Below, piece by piece: positions 1 to 10,905 of a stretch of 64,000 nt of DNA. How positions within the stretch are numbered: position 1 is the first letter of the stretch; the number at the start of each line of letters is the position of its first letter. A program made the translations under genes and the position numbers. The DNA is from Rutidosis leptorrhynchoides (Eukaryota > Streptophyta > Magnoliopsida > Asterales > Asteraceae): positions 1,495,501-1,559,500 of the forward strand of contig NC_092341.1 of NCBI RefSeq assembly GCF_046630445.1. Reading direction: 5' to 3'. The notes beneath the pieces were generated by a model. It was not told where the DNA came from, did no database searches, and saw only the letters and a list, made by a program, of their open reading frames with translations.

Positions 1-20
1 TATCGTCCAAACCGAATACG

Positions 21-1340
21 ATGCAGGAAGCCATGACAATGGCACACCAACTCATGGACCAGATCACAGAGAGTTCGATTAAGGCACCAATTACCGAAGT
101 CAAGACAACTGAAGGAAAGAGGAAATGGGAAGACTATAAGGGCAAAAGTACTCACCTGAAGAAACAAGAAACTTTTAAAGGTAAACAAGATGGGGCAACT
201 GCAAGTCCAAACTATAAGGGACCCCATCCGTTTTGCAAAAGATGTTACACACATCATGCAGGTTATTGCCAAGTGGTCTGTGATAAGTGCAACAAGAAAG
301 GACATGTGGCGAAAGATTGTTATGCTACCGTTTCTGAAGTAAAGACAAAACCGACCGATGTCAAGAAATATTTTGGATGCGGGAAGTCTGGTCACTTTAT
401 AAATCAATGCCCTGATAAGGAGAAGAACAAAGAACCCGCACGTGGGAGGGCATTTAATGTTAGTACCAGTGAAGCACGTGAGGATCCTAATCTTGTCACG
501 GGTACGTTTACCGTTAATAATCAACTAGCTTCTATTATGTTTGATACAGGTGCTGATAGAAGTTATATGTGTAAAGACTTTAGTTCTAAACTAAAATGTG
601 CATCATTACCTCTAGATGATAAATATACTATTGAATTAGCTAATGGTAAACTGATAAAAGCCGATAAAATTTGCCACGGTTGCAATATAAATCTCGCTGG
701 TGAAACCTTCAAAATTGATTTGATACCCGTAGAATTAGGAAGTTTTTACGTAATCTTTGGCATGGACTGGATGTCCAAAACAAGAGCGGAAGTTGTTTGC
801 GCTGAGAAAGCAATCCGCATCCCTCGTAAGGAAGAAACGTCATTAATGATTTATGGGGAGAAGAGCAACTCGAAGCTGAACCTTATCAGCTGTATGAAGG
901 CCCAGAAACTTATAAGAAAAGGTTGTTATGCTATTCTGGCACATGTAAAGAAGATCGATACTAAAGAAAGAAGCATTGATGACATGCCGGTTGTAAGAGA
1001 ATATCCCGGAGTATTTCCAGAAGAATTACCGGGGCTACCTCCACACAGATGCGTAGAATTCCAGATTGATCTCATACCAGGAGCCGCACCTGTAGCCCAA
1101 TCCCCATATAGACTTGCACCTTCAGAAATGCAAGAATTACAAGACCAGTTGCAAGAATTATCGGACCGTGGATTTATTCGTCCCAGTTTTTCACCTTGGG
1201 GTGCTCCTATTCTGTTCGTCAAGAAGAAGGATGGATCTATGAGAATGTGCATAGATTACCGAGAATTAAACAAATTAACGATCAAGAATCGGTACCCATT
1301 ACCGAGGATCGATAATTTGTTTGATCAATTGCAAGGATGA
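21..1340 (+). pseudogene. gag C-terminus, protease and start of RT (chromovirus)
   Basis: A 439-codon open stretch with no stop until 1338. It begins in the C-terminal part of gag and holds cysteine/histidine knuckles: [14 protein letters not shown] at about residues 88-101 is a regular CCHC knuckle, while the second reads [14 protein letters not shown] with its first cysteine lost. The aspartic protease active site FDTGADRS is intact near residue 174, followed by the conserved FGMDWM stretch. RT begins around residue 330 and includes [12 protein letters not shown] and [14 protein letters not shown] at 1338-1340 replaces one sense codon of RT and the same frame continues beyond it. No start codon choice can be made because the true gag start is off-window. 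Confidence 0.92.
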
Positions 1341-1949
1341 AGTGTTTATTCTAAGATTGATCTACGCTCCGGATATCATCAGCTGAGAGTGAAGGAAGAA
1401 GATGTTCCTAAAACCGCGTTCAGAACCCATTACGGTCACTATGAGTTTCTAGTCATGCCTTTTGGATTAACTAATACTCCAGCAGTATTCATGGATCTAA
1501 TGAATCGCATCTGTAGACCGTATTTAGACAAATTTGTCATTATTTTTATCGACGACATATTGATTTACTCGAAGAACAAGGAAGAACATGAGCAACACTT
1601 AAGACTGGTACTAGAGATACTCAAGAAAGAAGAATTGTACGCAAAATTTTCAAAATGTGATTTCTGGTTACTAGAAGTACAGTTTTTGGGCCATGTTGTC
1701 AGTAAACATGGAATTAAAGTTGACCCTGCCAAGATCGAAGCTATTAGTAAATGGGAAACACCGAAGACTCCAACACAAATCCGCCAATTCTTAGGTCTTG
1801 CTGGTTACTACCGAAGATTCATTCAAGATTTCTCTAGAATCGCCAAACCCTTAACTGCATTGACTCAAAAGGGAAAGAAGTATGATTGGTCCACGGAACA
1901 GGAATCCTCATTCTAGTTATTAAAGAAGAAGTTAACGTCTGCACCCATT
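1341..1949 (+). pseudogene. Reverse transcriptase palm and thumb (chromovirus)
   Basis: Continuation of RT in the same frame as the preceding stretch. The catalytic block is [10 protein letters not shown] at about 1547-1576, the gypsy form of the YxDD motif, preceded by MPFGLTNTP. The thumb/connection region includes [20 protein letters not shown] at 1914-1916 interrupts the join to RNase H, and frame is retained afterwards. Only the nonsense codons separate these open stretches, so the copy has decayed by point mutation rather than rearrangement. Confidence 0.92.
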
Positions 1950-2747
1950 TTGTCATTACCAGAGGGGAATGATGATTTCGTGATCTATTGTGACACTTCG
2001 CGCCAAGGTTTAGGATGTGTATTAATGCAACGCATAAAAGTTATCGTATATGCCTCACGACAACTAAAAATTCATGAAAAGAACTATACGACGTACGATT
2101 TGGAACTTGGAGCAGTAGTTTTTGCACTCAAAATTTGGAGACACTATCTATATGGCACCAAGTGTACAGTGTACACTGACCATAAGAGTCTTCAGCATAT
2201 TTTTGATCAAAAACAACTCAATATGAGGCAACGTCGCTGGGTAGAGTTGTTAAACGATTACGATTGTGAAATCAGTTACCACCACGAAAAGGCTAATGTT
2301 GTGGTTGATGCCCTAAGTCGGAAAGAAAGAGTAAAACCACTTAGGGTCCGAGCTTTGAATATTACAATTCGTACTGATCTCACAAAGCAAATTCAAGTAG
2401 CACAGTTAGAGGCCTTAAAAGAAGAAAACGAAAAAGGTGAAATGAGCAAAGGATTAGAAAAACAACTTGAAGTAAAAGCCGATGGAACCCTGTATTTTGC
2501 TGGTAGGATATGGGTACCAAAACATGGTAACCTAAGGCAACTAGTACTGGATGAAGCACACAAAACGAGGTACTCAATTCATCCAGGAAACGGGAAAATG
2601 TACCATGATCTCAGGAAGTTCTATTGGTGGCCTAATATGAAGACAGAAATTGCTACTTATGTAAGCAAATGTTTGACGTGTGCAAAGGTCAAAGCTGAGC
2701 ACCAAAAGCCGTTGGGATTACTGCAACAACCGGAAATTCCGCAGTAG
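1950..2747 (+). pseudogene. RNase H and integrase zinc-binding domain (chromovirus)
   Basis: The RNase H domain starts with [15 protein letters not shown] (first catalytic aspartate), passes through [20 protein letters not shown] and ends with the DALSRK signature. A linker leads to the integrase HHCC domain: the histidines lie in [10 protein letters not shown], followed by YWWPNMK and the cysteine pair CLTC at about residues 240-243. A TAG at 2745-2747 breaks the frame just before the integrase core. RNase H would remove the RNA template during cDNA synthesis; the HHCC domain helps integrase multimerise and bind LTR ends. Confidence 0.9.
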
Positions 2748-2765
2748 AAATGGGAAAGAATAACC

Positions 2766-3359
2766 ATGGATTTCATTACGAAATTTCCAAGGACTGCAAG
2801 TAGTCATGATACTATTTGGGTGATAGTTGATCGTCTAACTAAATCAGATCACTTTCTACCAATAAAGGAGACAGACAGTATGGAGAAATTAGCACGCCTA
2901 TATTTGAAGGAAGTAGTTTCCAGGCATGGTGTACCTATCTCCATCATATATGATCGCGACACCCGATTCACATCACGTTTCTGGAAGTCATTACAAAAAG
3001 CATTGGGAACTCGATTAGATATGAGCACCGCTTATCACCCACAGACAGATGGTCAAAGTAAAAGAATAATACAAACATTGGAAGACATGTTACGGGCATG
3101 CGTGATTAACTTTGGAACCAGTTGGGATCGACACTTGCCGTTGGCAGAATTTTCATACAATAACAGCTATCATACGAGCATCAACGCAGCGCCATTTGAA
3201 GCACTTTACGGTAGAAAGTGCAGATCTCCTATCTATTGGAGTGAAGTAGGAGAAAGACAACTTACTGGACCAGAAATTATTCATGAAACCACCGACAAGA
3301 TCATTCAAATACAACTGCGATTGAAAAACGGCCATGAGTCGCCAAAAGAGTTATGCTGA
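2766..3359 (+). pseudogene. Integrase catalytic core (chromovirus)
   Basis: Same frame as the upstream pol stretches. The DDE triad is visible: D in the opening MDFITKFP, D in [11 protein letters not shown], and E in IIQTLEDML following [14 protein letters not shown]. The end of the core carries [21 protein letters not shown]. Near 3330-3340 the reading frame moves to +1, apparently through one extra A in an A-run, and the following GPF module continues in the new frame. Integrase would insert the cDNA into the host chromosome; here it is inactive because of the stop before it and the shift after it. Confidence 0.9.
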
Positions 3360-3897
3360 TGTAAGAAGAAAACCGTTAGAATTTCAAGTGGGCGACAAAG
3401 TCATGTTGAAAGTGTCACCCTGGAAAGGCATTGTACGATTCGGTAAACGAGGAAAGCTAAGTCCTAGGTACGTAGGACCCTTTGAAATCACCGAAAGAAT
3501 TGGAGCAGTTGCTTAGCGATTAAAGCTACCGCAAGAACTTAGTAGTGTTCATGACACATTTCACGTGTCAAATTTAAAGAAATGTTTAGCTGAAGAGGAT
3601 GTCGTAATTCCTCTTGATGAAATACGAATCAATGATAAACTCCATTTTATCGAAGAACCTGTTGAAATCATGGACCGTGAGGTCAAACAATTAAAACAAA
3701 GCAAAATACCGATAGTTAGGGTTCGTTGGAACGCTAGACGAGGACCCGAGTTTACTTGGGAACGTGAGGATCAAATGAAGCAAAAGTATCCACATTTGTT
3801 CACTGATATCACTCATAAAACAGGTACTACTCAAAATTTCGGGATGAAATTTTCTTTAACGGGGAGGTTATGTGATGACCCGAAAAATTTTGACTAA
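3334..3897 (+). pseudogene. Integrase GPF module and chromodomain-like tail
   Basis: Read in the +1 frame. The first part, up to a TAG at 3514-3516, holds the GPY/F-type block GKLSPRYVGPFEI. The second part (3565-3897) holds VRVRWNARRGPEFTWERED, the characteristic chromodomain-like end of Tekay-type plant chromoviruses, thought to direct integration towards chromatin marks. The open frame runs past the real protein end through the PPT into the LTR, so the last 15 or so codons are not meaningful. This module is what separates chromoviruses from other Ty3/gypsy lineages. Confidence 0.88.
3854..3870 (+). other. Polypurine tract of the first chromovirus
   Basis: TTTAACGGGGAGGTTA directly precedes the TGTGATGACC start of the LTR. 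The same arrangement occurs at 8179-8196 and, on the minus strand, at 63017-63035. It would prime plus-strand DNA synthesis. Confidence 0.75.
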
Positions 3898-3931
3898 TTT
3901 AAACCAATTCTCTATATGATTTAATATTATG

Positions 3932-3933
<2 letters not shown>

Positions 3934-4003
<70 letters not shown>
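3934..4003. repeat. (TA)n microsatellite
   Basis: About 70 bp of pure TA in the upstream part of the LTR. Confidence 0.98.
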
Positions 4004-4008
<5 letters not shown>

Positions 4009-4028
4009 GATGTATAAGTAAAACACTA

Positions 4029-4210
4029 ATTGCTACTGTAAAAATGACTTTGCTACAGTAAAACACTATTTGCTACAGTGAAACACTATTTGCTACAGTG
4101 AAACCGTATTTTGCTACAGTGTTACAGTGAAAATGACTTTGCTACATTGATTTGCTACAGTAAACACTATTTGCTACAGTAACACTATTTTGCTACAGTA
4201 ACACACTATT
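4029..4210 (+). repeat. Tandem TTGCTACAGT array in LTR U3
   Basis: At least eight spaced copies of TTGCTACAGT, most joined by AAACACTAT-like spacers, in the U3 region just upstream of the palindromes and TATA box. Position suggests promoter-proximal enhancer repeats; that is inference. Confidence 0.85.
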
Positions 4211-4248
4211 TGATGTCGACGAACTAGCAAATAAAAACGGAAAAGGCG

Positions 4249-4298
4249 GCCATGCGATCGCATGGCAAAAACACTGAAAACTCATGCGATCGCATGAG
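4249..4298. repeat. Two perfect 18-bp palindromes upstream of the LTR TATA box
   Basis: GCCATGCGATCGCATGGC (4249-4266) and CTCATGCGATCGCATGAG (4281-4298) are both perfect palindromes sharing the 14-bp core CATGCGATCGCATG. They lie about 20-70 bp upstream of TATAAATA. Confidence 0.95.
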
Positions 4299-4319
4299 CT
4301 ACAGTAAATGGAAAAGTAT

Positions 4320-4327
4320 TATAAATA
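4320..4327 (+). promoter_or_regulatory. TATA box of LTR
   Basis: TATAAATA in the LTR, followed by GC-richer sequence; transcription would begin about 30 bp downstream, around 4350. Confidence 0.6.
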
Positions 4328-4591
4328 CGCCTGTTTGCTCGACGGATTCTTCACAACTTTTTCAGTAATCAAAATTTATATTTAAATTATAATTATAATT
4401 TTAAATTTAAGTTTAATAATAATAAGGTATATACGAGGGTGTTTTTAATTCGGGTTTCAAACCGCTTTAAGCTAAGGAAATATTGGGTATTGTTCGGGGT
4501 ATTGTTCTTGAATCCAAGGCCAACAATACAGTCGTCTACCATCATTACGTTCACGCAATTTGCCTACAATATTGAGTCTCAATATTGAACT

Positions 4592-5067
4592 GTGAGTTAT
4601 AGTCTCCCTTTTTAAATACTTTAAATATTTTTGGGCTGAGAATACATGCAATTTATTTTAAATGCAATAAGACACAAGTACATACTAAATTCTACACTGA
4701 GTTAAATCGAAAATCCCTTAGCTTTGGTAACTAGTAGCTGCCAGTACATAAGATATGGACTGGTGGGCGCGAATAATTGTATATGGATCCATAGGGCTTG
4801 ACATCCCCGTCCGAGCTAGAGCGCTAGCCTTTTAACGGACGTATGTTATTTGAGTTTAAGACATGTTGGTTTGCGTGTATTAAAACGAATGGGGTAATTA
4901 TCACTATAGCGTTAAGTTTAGTTACCAGGGTGCCCTGTTACGTAGAATCTATTGATAAACTTTTGATGAAATCTTGTGGTCTATCTTTATATATGTATAT
5001 GACTCGAGCAATTAAACCTATAACTCACCAATATTCGTGTTGACTTTTTAGCATGTCTTATTCTCAG
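4592..5067 (+). other. Predicted leader intron within LTR (476 bp)
   Basis: Donor-like ACT|GTGAGTTATAG and acceptor-like CTTATTCTCAG|GTCC. The same ordered blocks recur in five other LTRs of the window with a spacing of 464-549 bp. Splicing has not been shown; this is a prediction from conserved order and consensus match. Confidence 0.45.
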
Positions 5068-5396
5068 GTCCTTAGACTGCTTCCACTGTGATGTGCTTGT
5101 TGCCTGCATGGAGTCTCTCATGCTTTGTACAAAGTTTATTGCATTCAAAATAAAACTGCGTTGTGTAATAAATAATTAGACTGTGATGTCAACCTGTAAA
5201 TTAAAGACTAGTGTATTTTGGGGTTTTGCTTATACCTAAGCACTCGCCCACATATTTATAACTTTCTATGTTTAGAAAGTCACTTATTTTAATGAGTGCA
5301 ATATTTTATCAAAACGTATCATATAGAGGTCAAAACCTCACTGTGGAATCAATGATTAACGTGGCGCGTCAATAGCGATTTTGACGGGTCGTTACA

Positions 5397-7291
5397 ATAT
5401 GTTGGTAATTAAAAACAATTTGCCATGCCCGGGGATTGAACCTGTGACCTCATTGTAACCAGACCAAATGCCCAACCATCTACTCTGTCTCTAATTTATG
5501 TTTTAATTCATACCCTACATCTATATACGTATACTTCTTCTTCTTCTAAAACCCAAACGATAAACCAAATCTAGAAACAGATCGATAGGGCTATATGTTC
5601 GTGGTTTTTAGCATCATCATCATCTTCATTGTAACATCTCATCTTAAATAATCGTGATTATCATCCTCGTAATCAAATGATCACCATCATCATCTTAATC
5701 ACGCCATATCCATACATCCCGTCAATCATCTAACACCATCAACGTTTTTCATCATCACTTAATATATCGTGTTTCACTATCACAATTACATTGTATCATC
5801 GTTATCATCTCACCATCACCATGAACATAATCATAACATAATCAGTATGTTATCATCTTCGTAAACGTTTCATCAAATGGTTTTCTTCTTTTCTTTCCCT
5901 TCGAACAACAGTAACAATAAAGGGAAAGTGGTGGTGTTTTGCGAGGTTTAAACTGAATTAAAAACATACGCAACAGCGTATGAGTTACTGTTCATCATCA
6001 TCTTAAATGGGTTTCGTTTTGATGAGGTTAGAGGTGGCGGTTGAAGATGATGGTGGTTGATTCAAGGTGGTGAAAGGTGGCCGGTTTATGGTGGTTCAAA
6101 GGGTGTCGATTAGGAACAGAAAATAGATAGAAGAGAAATAAAGAGATGGTGTATCACGATTGTGGTTTAATGAGTGTTTGGTGGTGGAATCATGGTTAGT
6201 GAGGGTGGCGTTTATTCGTTGGTAACATGAAACAGAAACAGGATGTAGTAACGAGTCAGCTATCAGTTGGTGAATCAGGTTAGTGATAGTGTTTTGGTCG
6301 TGGGTCGTGGTGTTTGAAAACAGGAGCAAGAAAAATATAGAAGTGGTAATGGTGATCGAATAATAAAGATGGAAATAAGGAGATGGTTCAACGGGTGTGA
6401 AGTGTCGGGTTCATTAAGAAGAACAAGAAAGGAAGAAGAAACACAAGTTGGTGTGTGATTGTAGTTGTAGGTTCACGGTATAAGTATGCATATATAGAAT
6501 TAGTGAGATAATCAAACAAGCACAGTAACCTCAATTAACTTCAATCAGCCACAGTAGTAATATGTTCATGGTGGGGATGTTTATTGTTCTTGCACACACA
6601 TATATACATATATCCTATATCTATATATAAATATATGTAATAAGAATCTAATCTAATTCTAATAATTATAATATAATTTCAATATAAAACGTGTGATTAG
6701 GTTAGCCGTCGTCTACTATTTCATTCTCGGGCTTAAATTCGTACTCCGTTGATAATCATTGGCGGATAAAAGTATTCAGAAAAATCCCAAATTTTTACAT
6801 TAAATATCTTTATTTATTTCAGTCATTATGGTATAGAATTCGATCATTAACTATTAAATAAAAATTACATCAACTGTCCCTCTCAAATCTGGTAAAATAT
6901 AAAAATTGTTGAAATTTATTAATTAGCTTCTAAATATATTTTTAATAAGCCTAAAATTTATAGAACTCATTTTCGGATCACCGTTTATTTTAAAATCATA
7001 TAAGTTTGAATTAAACTTCTCTAAATAATAATCGAAACGTCCAACGAGTATTACAATCATTAATTAATTATATTTAATAGGCTCTATATATATATTTATA
7101 TTTATTTTTATATGTATACACGTTTATTTACAAATACCATTTCGTGAATTGTCGAGAATGGTTGAAGGTCAAATGAATATATAAACATCGTTTCAAAATT
7201 TTCTAGACTCAACATTACATACTTTGGTTATCGTGTCGGAAACACATAAAGATTAAGTTTAAATTTGGTCGTAAATTCCCGGGTCATCACA
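5397..7291 (-). repeat. 5' part of a giant LTR, minus strand, cut by the chromovirus
   Basis: On the minus strand it begins TGTGATGACCCGGG at 7291. It shares long stretches with the LTRs at 8197 and 63016, for example AAATAAACGGTGATCCGAAA, near 8608-8625 in the plus copy. It continues to a tRNA-like module near 5411-5482 and then stops where the chromovirus LTR ends at 5396. It faces head-to-head with the plus-strand LTR at 8197 across a 905-bp spacer, which is not a normal LTR-element arrangement. No gene was seen in it. Confidence 0.75.
5411..5482 (-). other. tRNA-like module in LTR
   Basis: On the minus strand GATGGTTGGGCATTTGG is followed after a short gap by GAGGTCACAGGTTCAATCCC, resembling a Pol III A box and B box (consensus GGTTCGANTCC). 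Related modules sit at comparable places in the LTRs at 10200 and 59943. Confidence 0.5.
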
Positions 7292-7580
7292 ATACCCTCA
7301 TCATGTACCATGTTACATAACTCTTTCATTCTATTTAACCTCTAAACATATCAAGAACATAATTACTTGATAGTTCTATCATTCCCGGATATTCTGGTAA
7401 TTTGACAAATCAAATCGTGCTTTTACCTTTCCTTTCTGCAAAGTATATTACTATCATTGGAAACTTCATACCTACAAATTCTGGACCATTATTCGCTTTA
7501 CTTAAAGTCAGGAAGGAGAAAACAAAGGCAAGAAGCTACGAAATATAAAGGAAAATATAAAGCCCGACAACAATACAGAA

Positions 7581-7754
7581 TTACAAACCGTGTATATCAA
7601 TGCGTATAGCAACGTAAAGACATAGGAGAATTAAAAACACTATAACCCCGAGGTAATAGTAAAAGTAAATAGATTCCTCCGGTGGCAGAAGAAAAAGAAG
7701 AATTACAGATACGATAGCCAGGAAAATATCAAGGATAAGAACTGGATGTAGCAT
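7581..7754 (-). CDS. Conserved 57-aa two-segment membrane micro-ORF (copy A)
   Basis: Encodes a 57-residue protein beginning MLHPVLILDIFL and ending RIDIHGL. Two hydrophobic segments (about residues 4-22 and 35-50) flank a polar turn PPEESIYFYY, so a membrane hairpin is likely. The frame is open upstream to 7820, but the homologous copy B (63454-63627) also has a Met here, and QKIV precedes it in both. Between copies I count 35 differences in 171 nt, none an indel, spread 10:3:22 over codon positions 1:2:3; this pattern indicates selection on the protein. It lies about 440 bp upstream of the 3' LTR and antisense to it, in an element with no other coding capacity. I do not recognise a family; function is unknown. 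Confidence 0.62.
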   Translation of the reverse strand: MLHPVLILDIFLAIVSVILLFLLPPEESIYFYYYLGVIVFLILLCLYVAIRIDIHGL

Positions 7755-8178
7755 TTCCACAATCTTTTGAAAGTTAGATTTCATGGAAGTAAGATGAGAG
7801 TGAAGACAATAAGGAAACAAAGAAGATTAATTTATAGCAAATTATCAGACATAGAAATCGAGGCAGATGACCATATTTAATTAAAGAGGATCGTAATTTC
7901 CCTGATTTCCGAAGAATCAAATCTTATATAGATTTCGAATATTTTCTTTAATTTCCTTGAATTCCGGGGATTCAATAATGACTACGTCAAAAGTAAGACG
8001 AATCTTTATCCTCCATATTTCACTCTTTTGTGATAGCTTCACTCGTACTCTTCGAGTAATCGAATTGTCTTATTCATATTACTCTATGGTAATAAAACTC
8101 TATTTATCAACTCATATTCGTCATGAAAACATTTTTATTGTTAGCCATGACGACCTCGATCAAATTTCTGGATGAAAT

Positions 8179-8196
8179 TCTTTAACGGGTAGGTAC
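8179..8196 (+). other. Polypurine-tract-like site before LTR
   Basis: TCTTTAACGGGTAGGTAC abuts the TGTGACGACCC start of the LTR at 8197. The identical core ACGGGTAGGTAC abuts the minus-strand LTR at 63016. Confidence 0.6.
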
Positions 8197-10199
8197 TGTG
8201 ACGACCCAGAAAATTTCGACTAATTTTAAACCAAACTCTCGTTACGATTTAATATTTTTGACGCGATAAGAAAAGTCTGTTAGGTTGAGTCTCAAAAATT
8301 TTGAACTGTTTCATATATGCAATTGACTTTTGACCGTTCCCGACGATTCACGAACAATTACTTGTAAATAGATATGTGTGTATATATATATAAATAATAA
8401 TTTGAAATATAATTTGAAGTATTACATGTTATTGTTATTAAAATTAATAATGTAAAATAATATAAAATAGGATATTATAATAATTATTATTTAAAATATA
8501 TATTTAAATAAAGCATATTAAAAATAAATATTAAATGATTGTATTATTCGCTTGATGTTTTGATCGATATTTAACAAGTTATAAATGAACTTATGTGATT
8601 TTAAAATAAACGGTGATCCGAAAATGAGCTATATAAATTTCAAGCTTATTAAAATATATTTAGAAGTTAATTAATAAATTTCAACACTTTTCATATTTTA
8701 CCCAAAATTGAGAGGGATAGTTGATGTAATTTTTATTTAATAAATTAATGATCGAATTTTATACCATAATGACCAAAATAAATAAATATAGTTAATTTAA
8801 AAATTTAGGATTTTTCCGTAAACTTTCATCTGCCACTGATTATCGACGGATCAGGATATATACCCATAATTAAATAGATGTCGACATAAAATTCTAAAGT
8901 GTAGGCTGCTACACTGTATCACTCATTGATTGATACTCATTGATTGATTTTTGTCATATATTATTATTAGTTATAGTTATTAAATTACATTTATGATTAT
9001 ATATAGATATATATATCACGATACATATGCATACCACATATACAAATGAAATTTAACACCATCATTTAATCTACTCCTTCAATCTTCACCATTGGCCAAG
9101 CCACCATCACCGGCTGTCAACTCCGGTCACCCTACCACCATTAAACCGCCACACCACCACGATCATAATCTATATGTATATATTTCTTTTTCTTCGTTTT
9201 CTATTTATCCGACAACTAAGACACCCCTAACCATCACTTAAACACCATAAACAATTCACGACAATTGCTTGTTCCCTGCTACAGAGAACCACCGTGAACT
9301 TCCTCCACCACAGCTCAACCTCAACCACCACACATCTCCTACTTCTCTCTCTAACTTTTCTTTCTCAAACTCTCCATCGCTCCTCTTAACGATTGTAAAC
9401 CTTCCACCACCTCACCCATCGATCTATACAACACTTCCTTCATCACCACCCTTGTAAATTGCAACCTGTAGTTGTGTTCGAACAACACTTGATACTACCG
9501 CCTATTCTATCTTCTTTTGTAGCCGTAAACAACACCCAACAAACCATTACTGTAGCTACTTCTCCTTCGTGAACCAGACACCATCATGACCACCACTGTA
9601 ACCGCCATTCATAACCCAAACCTGTGTTTCCTGTTTCGTTTCAAACCACAACCTATCAAAACCCATTTGTGAAACCAGGAACAATGATGATGATAAACAG
9701 GAAAAATAACGAATATGATGATGATAAAAGAGGACAATAATAATGAGCAGGGAGTTAAACAACGTTGATGTTTATGATTATGATTCGACGATGAATGATT
9801 AATGGCACTGTGAGGATATAAATCACGATGTGATATTTGTATATAGATGATGATTGATGTTGATGTGTTTCTTATTTCTGTTCGAGCTACAGTAACCACA
9901 CCACAAAACCCATCGATCTAATTTTCTTTTAAAACATGTTTTGGGCTTGGTGGACTTAAGTACTTACACAAAATGGACTTTTAATTGTGGGCTCTTTTAA
10001 TTATATTCTTGGGCTGCTTCGATTCACAAAACCAAACACCGAGAAGCTTGTTTTTTTTTTATTTCGAAACCAAAAACGATGATGATGGCTATGAAGAAGA
10101 TCAATAATCATGATCATAGTATTTGATGATGATGAAAATAAGAATGATGATACATAAAATATTGATGGTGGTGATGTATCATGATATGATATAGATGAT

Positions 10200-10262
10200 G
10201 ATGATTATGGTTAAGGATGTTATAGGGTTAGCGGAACGTCGCGAGTTCAAACCAGGACTTGG
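10200..10262 (+). other. tRNA-like module in LTR
   Basis: ATGGTTAAGG and GGGTTAGCGG resemble an A box; GTCGCGAGTTCAAACC resembles a B box. The GGTCGCGNGTTC core matches the copy near 59960 on the minus strand. Confidence 0.45.
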
Positions 10263-10291
10263 GCATTTTTTTAGGGATATTTCTTTGAGGT

Positions 10292-10305
10292 ACTATTACT
10301 ATTAC

Positions 10306-10383
<78 letters not shown>

Positions 10384-10396
10384 CATTATTATTATT
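10292..10396. repeat. (TTA)n microsatellite
   Basis: About 100 bp of ATT/TTA repeat, with degenerate ATT continuing to about 10560. It produces a spurious poly-tyrosine frame. Confidence 0.97.
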
Positions 10397-10810
10397 TTTT
10401 CATAAGTACTAGTATTATTATTAGTAGTATTATTATCATTATAGATATTAAAATAAATATTAGTATTATTATTATTTGTAAAATCATTATTTTCATAATT
10501 ATTATTAGTAGTAGTATTATCATTATAATCAAAAACAACTTTTATTACTATTATTAATATTATGTTACCAAATAAACATTTCGTATATAAAAATATACTT
10601 TTAGTAATGTTACATATAAGTAAGTATTAATCACATTAACATTTTTATATAGATATTCATATATAACAAATTAAGTATTTTTAATATAATATTAACCAAA
10701 TATATATTAATATAACTATATAAATATTAGTCATTATAAATTTATATACACAAATTAAATACATATAATATAAGTTATAATATATGAAATTGTTCAATTA
10801 CGATAATAGG

Positions 10811-10815
<5 letters not shown>

Positions 10816-10902
<87 letters not shown>
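10816..10902. repeat. (TA)n microsatellite next to the putative LTR start site
   Basis: Pure TA tract ending in TATAAATGGTATAGGTTCGTGAATCC. The homologous minus-strand LTR has a TA tract in the same place (58893-58954). Confidence 0.97.

Positions 10903-10905
<3 letters not shown>

Larger units (their letters stand above)
1..5396 (+). mobile_element. Ty3/gypsy chromovirus, 3' part (gag end, pol, PPT, 3' LTR)
   Basis: The window opens inside gag. Domain order is CCHC knuckles, protease, RT, RNase H, integrase, GPF module and a chromodomain-like tail, which is the Ty3/gypsy order and fits the Tekay/Del type of plant chromovirus. A polypurine tract and a TG...CA LTR follow directly. The coding part has four nonsense codons and one frameshift, so this copy cannot make its own proteins. 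It was inserted into the minus-strand LTR that resumes at 5397; its 5' half lies outside the window, so the target duplication (right side ATATG) cannot be confirmed. Confidence 0.93.
3871..5396 (+). repeat. 3' LTR of the first chromovirus (1526 bp)
   Basis: Starts TGTGATGACCCG right after the PPT and ends GGGTCGTTACA, so it has TG...CA ends and short inverted termini. It contains a TA microsatellite (3934-4003), a tandem TTGCTACAGT array (4029-4210), two 18-bp palindromes (4249-4298), a TATA box (4320-4327) and a possible leader intron (4592-5067). The conserved block GGGCTGAGAATACATG is at about 4633-4648 and CTTGTGGTCTA near 4973. Confidence 0.9.
7292..8196 (+). mobile_element. 905-bp internal region of a giant-LTR element
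   Basis: Lies between two LTR starts. It aligns along its length with 63017-63921 read on the other strand, which by my boundaries is also 905 bp. It contains no gag, protease, RT or primer-binding site. Its features are a PPT-like end next to the LTR at 8197 and a conserved small ORF on the opposite strand. An open stretch on the plus strand (7957-8175) is interrupted by a stop in the other copy and is not supported as a gene. Confidence 0.7.

Noticed and set aside
7957..8175. 72-codon plus-strand frame next to the micro-ORF
   Set aside because: The homologous region at 63 kb has an in-frame stop, so it lacks the conservation seen for the micro-ORF.
10195..10557. 120-codon frame rich in tyrosine
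   Set aside because: Translation of a (TTA)n microsatellite; no gene-like content outside the repeat.
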